From assembly GCA_028871475.1 (NCBI GenBank), contig JAGWMZ010000039.1, positions 1-35,499 of the forward strand: a stretch of DNA of 35,499 bases. Direction: 5' to 3'. A program made the position numbers and the translations under genes. Source of the DNA: Sphingomonadales bacterium. GTDB taxonomy: Bacteria; Pseudomonadota; Alphaproteobacteria; Sphingomonadales; Sphingomonadaceae. The notes below the pieces were generated by a model. That model searched no databases. It saw only the letters and a program-made list of their open reading frames with translations, and was not told the DNA's origin. Positions 34,609-35,499 of this stretch are shown here, one piece after another. Positions within the stretch are counted from its first letter, which is position 1. Each line of letters starts with the position of its first letter.

Positions 34609-35499
34609 TCAGTCGAGAAGGGTGAGGCGCGCCGCGAAGGGTGGTAGGTTGGCATTTGTGGCGCCATTGGCGGCGAGCAGGGTGCTGCCCTTGGGCGCCT
34701 TGCTGACCAGTGTTGTGGCCCCCAGATTGAAAGCGCAGACGATTTTGGTGTGTCTCTTGCTGCGCGTGAAGGTCAGCAGATCGCCCTTGACCGTTACATG
34801 CTCGATGGCGCCCGTCCGCAAGGCGGGCTGACTGGCACGCAAAGCGATAACCTTGCGCATCCAGTGGAGCTGGCTCTCGGGGTCAGCCTCCTGCACATCG
34901 ACCGATTTGGCGATGTTGGTGGGGGAAAGCGGCAGCCAGGGCTCACCCGTTGTGAAGCCGGCGTGGAAGGCATGGCTGTCCCAGGGCATGGGCGTGCGCA
35001 CACCGTCACGGCTCAGCGTCAGCGGCCAATTGGCAATTGCCTCGGGGTCTTTGAGCAGATGGAAGGGGATCTCGTCCTGCTCCAGCGCCAGTTCCTGCCC
35101 CTGATAGAGGAAGATGTTGCCGCGCAAGGACGCCAGCAACACCGCGCTCATCCGGGCGAAGGCGGCGCGGTGTTCGTCATCAGCCCAGCGCGAGACATGG
35201 CGCGGCGCGTCGTGGTTCTCAAACGCCCAGCTCGGCCAGCCTTCCGACAGGCCATCCTCACCCTTCTTGCCGCTCCACTGGCCCAGCGCATGGGCCACAA
35301 GGTCGCTGGTGAGCTGCGGGGCATAGAGAAAGTCGAAGCTGTAGGCTGAGGACAGCCGATGCTCGCCCGCCGTATAGGCCTTCATCAAAGGCACCGCCCC
35401 ATCGCCGCCCACCTCGGCCACGGTGAAGATCGCGCCATAGTCCGCACAGACGCCTGCGATGCGTTCGATGAACTGGGTCACATCGGGGTGGTTCTGGCT
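34609..35499 (-). CDS. GH13 alpha-glucosidase, C-terminal part (gene leaves the window on the right)
   Basis: The last 296 residues of a GH13 enzyme of the alpha-glucosidase/oligo-1,6-glucosidase group. Visible are the general acid/base strand AIFTVAEVGG (Glu), the transition-state-stabiliser motif FENHDAPRHVSRW, and the strongly conserved LYQGQELALEQDEIPFHLLKDP and RDGVRTPMPWDS. A C-terminal beta domain follows (HVTVKGDLLTFTRSKR...). The nucleophile Asp region lies outside the window. No signal-peptide information is available. It is the upstream gene of the GH97 operon (32-bp gap). The cytoplasmic or periplasmic location cannot be decided here. It resembles the left-edge fragment in family but covers a different part of the protein. 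Confidence 0.93.
   Translation of the reverse strand, partial: SQNHPDVTQFIERIAGVCADYGAIFTVAEVGGDGAVPLMKAYTAGEHRLSSAYSFDFLYAPQLTSDLVAHALGQWSGKKGEDGLSEGWPSWAFENHDAPRHVSRWADDEHRAAFARMSAVLLASLRGNIFLYQGQELALEQDEIPFHLLKDPEAIANWPLTLSRDGVRTPMPWDSHAFHAGFTTGEPWLPLSPTNIAKSVDVQEADPESQLHWMRKVIALRASQPALRTGAIEHVTVKGDLLTFTRSKRHTKIVCAFNLGATTLVSKAPKGSTLLAANGATNANLPPFAARLTLLD

Overview
The window is GC-rich chromosomal DNA from an alphaproteobacterium, most likely a sphingomonad (Novosphingobium/Sphingobium-like). The taxonomic call is an inference. It rests on an alphaproteobacterial LexA site (GAAC-N7-GAAC) in front of an imuA-imuB-dnaE2 operon, an MlaA protein with a proline/alanine-rich leader, a SusB-like GH97 enzyme beside GH13 alpha-glucosidases, and a FUSC/DUF1656/HlyD/NodT efflux operon. 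No tRNA, rRNA, insertion sequence, phage gene or CRISPR array was seen.

Layout. 1-196: the 5' end of a GH13 alpha-glucosidase on the minus strand, with a promoter and palindrome upstream. 437-2829: an MlaA (VacJ) phospholipid-transport protein convergent with a PhyH-like protein that lacks the usual iron ligands. 3106-5415: a CHASE2 / degenerate GGDEF / EAL cyclic-di-GMP phosphodiesterase. 5426-5643: a compact unit of promoter, 23-codon ORF and strong terminator. 5935-8607: pyruvate phosphate dikinase. 8849-13417: a four-gene minus-strand efflux operon in which each gene overlaps the next by ATGA. 13629-17879: a beta-barrel protein, a MATE transporter and a double-retropepsin/TPR protein. 18046-19461: a GAF-PAS-GGDEF diguanylate cyclase. 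19679-21773: an overlapping ribosome-modification operon (RoxA hydroxylase, RluE pseudouridine synthase, SnoaL-like protein). 21861-23090: a patatin phospholipase. 23149-28686: the SOS mutagenesis operon imuA-imuB-dnaE2. 28786-32225: an S9 peptidase coupled to a PBP4-type carboxypeptidase. 32510-35499: GH97, preceded in transcription by a second, truncated GH13.

How the genes work together. The carbohydrate genes at the two edges suggest use of maltodextrin or another alpha-glucan: GH97 in the periplasm, GH13 enzymes probably in the cytoplasm. MlaA, the efflux operon, the beta-barrel, the patatin, the S9 peptidase and PBP4 are envelope functions. The EAL and GGDEF proteins break down and make cyclic-di-GMP. 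The imu/dnaE2 operon provides damage-induced translesion synthesis.

The least explained sequence is between genes. An identical 29-nt hairpin-plus-tail follows three unrelated genes (ppdK, the NodT gene, and the PBP4 gene). In two of those places a second, longer hairpin follows whose stem differs in sequence but keeps pairing. Together they look like a dispersed terminator or REP-like repeat family. The 23-codon gene is the other candidate for something undescribed. Most of the remaining window is conventional.
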